Assembly: GCA_037833965.1 (NCBI GenBank)
Contig: AP031357.1
Coordinates: 1,322,001 to 1,386,000 of the forward strand
Origin: Marchantia polymorpha subsp. ruderalis
Lineage: Eukaryota > Streptophyta > Marchantiopsida > Marchantiales > Marchantiaceae
Direction: 5' to 3'
Length of the DNA stretch: 64,000 bases
Shown here: piece after piece, positions 60,179-64,000 of the stretch
Position numbering within the stretch: the first letter of the stretch is position 1
Layout: each line of letters opens with the position of its first letter
Made by a program: the position numbers and the translations under genes
Notes under the pieces: generated by a model
Databases searched by the model: none
What the model saw: the letters and a program-made list of their open reading frames with translations, nothing else
Told to the model about the DNA's origin: nothing

Positions 60179-63100
60179 CTAACTACTGGGAGTCAACAGA
60201 AGGAGTCGAAGAGAATTATGTTTGGTGGCAATGTCTTCGAGACCTTCTTTGAACAAGAGCTCAATGTTTGACCGCCTTCTTCTCTCTACTTCGCCGGCTA
60301 CGTAGCCGTCCGAGGTCCACAACCCTTCTACTCGAAAACCATGTGCAGCGGCAGCAGACAAAATCTCAGATTCCGAGACCCCCCTAATTCTATGACACAA
60401 TAAAAACTGTGGTTCTTGTGCCCCCGGAGAAGTTTCACGTAGCAAAGATCTGGCCGTTTCAAAAAGAAGAGGCACTGCTGCTTCGACATATGTTACATCG
60501 GAGCCTATTATCAGATCGAAGCCCCTGTTGCCATTGGATGCTTTCAAGGCTGCTGTCTCGTCTGCGTGGCCCCAATACAGTTTGTGTGGAGCTATCTTCT
60601 GGACAGGAAAGTTTTCCTCGTTGAGATGAAGATTTTCTCGAAGGAGATCCATGGTCCCAGAATCACCATCGGTGGCGAACACTTTCTCGGCAGCTAGGGA
60701 TGCGATCAAAGAGCAGAGCCCGATCGATCCGCAACCTACCTCAAGTATTGTCTTCCCCCGTAAAAAGGAGGGGTTCACGGCCAACAACGTCGCTAGAGCC
60801 AAAGCTGACTCCCAAAGCATGAAGCCTGTTGCCGCAAAAGTGTGCTGGTTCTCAGCATTCAGGCAAAGAGCGTGCACCGTGTGCTTTCCAACCACAACTT
60901 CGAATGGCTGCTAGAACAAACAGACGACAGTGAGGTCAAGAGGTTCGATCGACCGCCCGACATTTGCTCTCCTAACCTACAACTAAATATTTGTCCGACC
61001 ACAGAGACCTGATCCATCCCATTTATATCGGGGCGTCGAGTCTGAAGTAGCAGCAAGATGAAATCTCCTAAAAATCCAACAACTTACAACCTTCATTATC
61101 CTACCAATTAAAAACATCCCTAGATCTTGCTACTAATATCTTTCCTGTCTCTCCTGTTCAGGTTCAAAACAAGTGTCCAATGCCATATCTTCACACTTCT
61201 CAGACTTCAGCAACCAACAAGGCACTCATGTATATCCACGACTACAGTAATCCCTTGAGGTTTTTAAAGCCTCAATCCCTGTAGCATCTCACAATCTCCT
61301 GTCGATTCGGAAAGAAACCTCCAAAACTCTTGTGGTGTTGACACCCTCGGAATCCCCGGTCTCACGAATCAAACTAGCCTTCCAAGACATGTTCACAAAC
61401 CTCTGATCATTAGTTATCACAAAACTTCGACACCCTCGTATTCACCGGTAGAGCTAAGCCTTGTTCACAACGCTCGTCGTCGAATATCATTCCCCACAGT
61501 CTCGCCTTAAAATATTGGGTGGTTTCACCGGGATCACGATGAAATCTTCACACATACCTCAGGGGAAGGGGGTCCACCAAACAAATCGGCTGCAGCGCCT
61601 TCTGAGAGGTCAACTATCAGTTCCTCCTCGTGAAGATCCTTAGAAACAAGGGCCTCTGTTGCTTCGTGAGAAGTGCCATTCTCGGGACATGCTGATGCGC
61701 TCTCTGCAGATGATCTCACATGACCAGATTCAGAGATCGTGGGTGACTTTTGAGGGGCAGAAACTCTAGCTACTTGTGACTCAATGCCTGCTGTTGGCAT
61801 CCGCTCTTCCGGCAAGTAAAAAACACTCTGGATCCACCGCCTGCGAAGTAAACCAAACTTTCGAATTTCAGGTCACGGAGAGAATCTCCAAACCGAAAGG
61901 ATGCGACTAGAGAAAAAGTAACTAGTTACCTATCCATTTTAATCTTCCGGGCTCGATTTTCCAACTGCCGATTGTGCACGACCATCTCCTTGCATTCAAG
62001 TCCTTCATCTGCAAATAGTTTCTTCAGACCTTCTTCTGAGAAATAGTATGCGCGCTGCAAGCAGAACACATCGAAGAAGTGAGCGAAATTCAGAGTGTGG
62101 CCGATCAGACCCAAGAGCAAAAGCCAAAATATGTTGAAACCAATAAATCAAATAACACCTAGCAGAAACTTGTGACATAAGATAGATTCTCGCTACGGCA
62201 TTTATCTGGGAACCAACGCAATCAATACATGCGGGGGGAAGGGGGGGGGGGGGGGGGGGGGGAGGATTACGGAGTGTGTTTTCTTATTGAGATAGATAAT
62301 GGAAAGTAACCACGATCCAGAAAACTGATAATAGAGAGAACGCCCAAGCAAAAACTCAATGCGCACAACAGCAAAACAGCATTGGGGATTATGATATACA
62401 CTGACATTGTCCATTGAAAAAAAAGAGGGCGAAACCATGTACATGTCACTTCACGACATGTGCATGATTCACTTCAAAATAATTTCACACCCAGTTTCTT
62501 CATGAACAAGAAGGCTTCATTATGCGGCAACGAAAGTAACGTACCGTGCCATCTCCTCGAACATAAAAGTTTTCGCTTATCATTTGGTCCTTGGTCATGA
62601 GTCTCTCCTGCCAGTGGCGGAAAACGTGAATATCTCAGACCAGTGTTTCCTGGTGGTGTTAACTTGAAATAAGCAGTGCAAGAAGATATGTAAAATCATG
62701 TCTTTCCTTACCTGTGCAAGGTCACCCACAGCATAGTCGCGAAGCAATATGTGCCCACCAGGCTACAGTTTCAAGCATTGAAAGTACTCAGTACAGTACA
62801 TTCAGAAGCGAGTACATATTTTCGAAGTGCTTCTTCACTACCAAAGTGATCGTATTTTATAAAAATCTGTTAACAACTGTAAAAAAACTGAGGTTATGTT
62901 CCAGTGATGTACACCTTGAGAACGGACTTCACGTTGCGTACTACGGCTGGCATTTTATCGGGTCCAACTGCAGAGAGCATAAAAACCTGTAATGAGACCA
63001 GACAACATTCAAGTGAGTCACGCAGATGTAGATGACAGGAGAATATGATATACAACAAACGAAAGTGATTCAAATTTTCTCGATAACAAGCAATAATGTC

Positions 63101-64000
63101 ATTCAGCTTTGACTGGGGAAAAAGTGTGCTTTGTACCAAAGTGACAACATCTACTGATGCCGGAGAAATGGTCTCGACCAAAGAGTCAGAAGTAGCATCA
63201 CAGACGAATGCCTTCACCCTACTTTCGGTGAAATCTTCATGGGCCTGCTTCAAATGCCAAGTGTTAGAAAATACTCCGTGCAACTACGAGATAACAATTT
63301 CCGAGTCAGTAAAAACGTCACTCTCAAACTCTGCTATACAACCTTGGGGAGTTTAGGTGAACAGGTAGTGAAGATATCATCTAGTGTAAAAAGCATATAA
63401 AGAACAAGAGCAGTTTATGAATGGTAGGTGGCTGACAACCTTCACAAGATCCACTGCTCGGGGAGAAAAATCACATGCATAGACAAATAAGTCTGGATAC
63501 TGAGCAGTAAGAGGAAACACAGTATTTCCCGTTCCGCAACCAACCTGCGAGATTGAAACACACATAAATCCCCGTGTTAACATGGTAGTGACATCTATAT
63601 CCTAAATTTATAGCATAAACATCTTTAACAGCCATGGTAACTGGAGTAATAGAAATTCAAGAAGACCAGACAGGCATTAATTCAAACTCATTTATACTCT
63701 TCTTTGCCCATGGGAAAAAAAATAAAAATTCACACATTTCCACGAGATTCTGAGGGTAACCAACCTCCAAAACGGTTCGCCTGTGTTGGACAGAAACAGA
63801 CCCAGAATCCGCGATGGCAGAACCTGCATCGATACCCTGAAACTGTGCATGAGGGATACATCACTTTACCAATTTACTTGTTAACATCATCATAACCAAA
63901 TGACGTCGTTCAAGTGATGAGCCAACAGTAGCCACGCTGAAGAAACGAGAGTCCTCTAGTACTAGATCAAAGATCACCACATAACCCTTTCTGTACATGA
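60179..64000 (-). CDS. Fused double methyltransferase (METTL6-like plus Methyltransf_16-like), 5' end outside the window
   Basis: Predicted exons on the minus strand: 63765-63836, 63440-63544, 63137-63244, 62915-62986, 62712-62762, 62545-62607, 61930-62054, 61558-61840, 60179-60910; phases match and give 536 residues. The first half is a class I methyltransferase of the METTL2/6/8 type, which makes 3-methylcytidine in tRNA anticodon loops: RTVLEVGCGTGN (motif I), VYACDFSPRAV, DVVTLVFMLSAVGPDKM, PGGHILLRDYAVGDLAQ, ENFYVRGDGTRAYYFS, RRWIQSVF. A linker of about 80 residues follows. The second half has a second SAM fold of the Methyltransf_16 protein-lysine methyltransferase type: TGFMLWESALALA, TILEVGCGSIGLCSLIAS, DLIIGSDVTYVE. 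I recall the same fusion in Arabidopsis (At2g26200). Upstream exons lie beyond 64000. Confidence 0.88.
62241..62262. repeat. Poly-G tract (G22) in a methyltransferase intron
   Basis: Twenty-two consecutive G residues, preceded by GCGGGGGGAA, inside the intron between the exons at 61930-62054 and 62545-62607. On the transcribed strand this is a C-run. Confidence 0.9.

Noticed and set aside
63765-63780. A 16-nt micro-exon in the methyltransferase gene
   Set aside because: The preceding CACAG also lies inside a longer 72-nt open exon (63765-63836) with a good acceptor, which is a simpler model.
1-64000. CRISPR arrays, bacterial operons or phage genes
   Set aside because: No regularly spaced repeats, no operon-like tight ORF chains, and genes contain spliceosomal introns; the window is eukaryotic nuclear DNA.

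Overview
The window is nuclear DNA from a land plant, most probably a bryophyte or another seedless lineage with swimming sperm. The evidence is chloroplast-type plant proteins (a pheophorbide a oxygenase, a plastid-type Xaa-Pro aminopeptidase, a germin-like protein, a plant ERD7/senescence-domain protein) together with a complete axonemal gene, DRC4/GAS8, which seed plants with non-flagellate sperm lack. Genes are islands of GC-richer sequence separated by very AT-rich deserts. I cannot name the species from sequence alone.

Layout. 1-3.4 kb: AT-rich desert. 4.5-7.05 kb (+): ERD7-like gene, 4 exons, with a tandemly duplicated last exon. 8.9-10.4 kb (+): intronless galactokinase. 12.8-14.5 kb (-): intronless pheophorbide a oxygenase, with a hairpin just after the stop. 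15.4-17.9 kb: AT-rich desert. 18.0-23.9 kb (-): 13-exon aminopeptidase P (APP2 type). 24.3-27 kb: desert. 28.1-31.6 kb (+): 11-exon DRC4, including a probable GC-AG intron; its end overlaps a small antisense ORF with a cystatin-like motif. 33.5-35.4 kb (-): intronless armadillo-repeat protein. 36.1-37.1 kb: TC-rich stretch. 39.2 kb (+): tRNA-Lys(UUU). 42.8-44.7 kb (-): Mpv17/PMP22 family gene, 7 exons. 40.1-40.6 and 46.05-46.6 kb: two related inverted-repeat (foldback/MITE-like) elements. 48.1-50.8 kb (+): broken DUF1749 alpha/beta-hydrolase relic. It runs directly into a degenerate MULE-type (SWIM-domain) transposase pseudogene at 50.8-55.9 kb. 56.3-57.5 kb (+): unrecognised coding-like exons. 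58-59.2 kb (-): germin-like protein. 60.2 kb to the right edge (-): 5'-truncated gene for a fused double methyltransferase (METTL6-like half plus a Methyltransf_16-like half).

The genes do not form a pathway or cluster. They are independent housekeeping, plastid and cilium genes. The most unusual content is structural: a duplicated, phase-compatible terminal exon in ERD7, the inverted-repeat element family, the hydrolase-relic/MULE junction and several near-perfect hairpins. I found no convincing new multi-gene system. Exon coordinates were read by hand from splice sites, reading-frame continuity and remembered family sequence, so individual boundaries should be treated as predictions.
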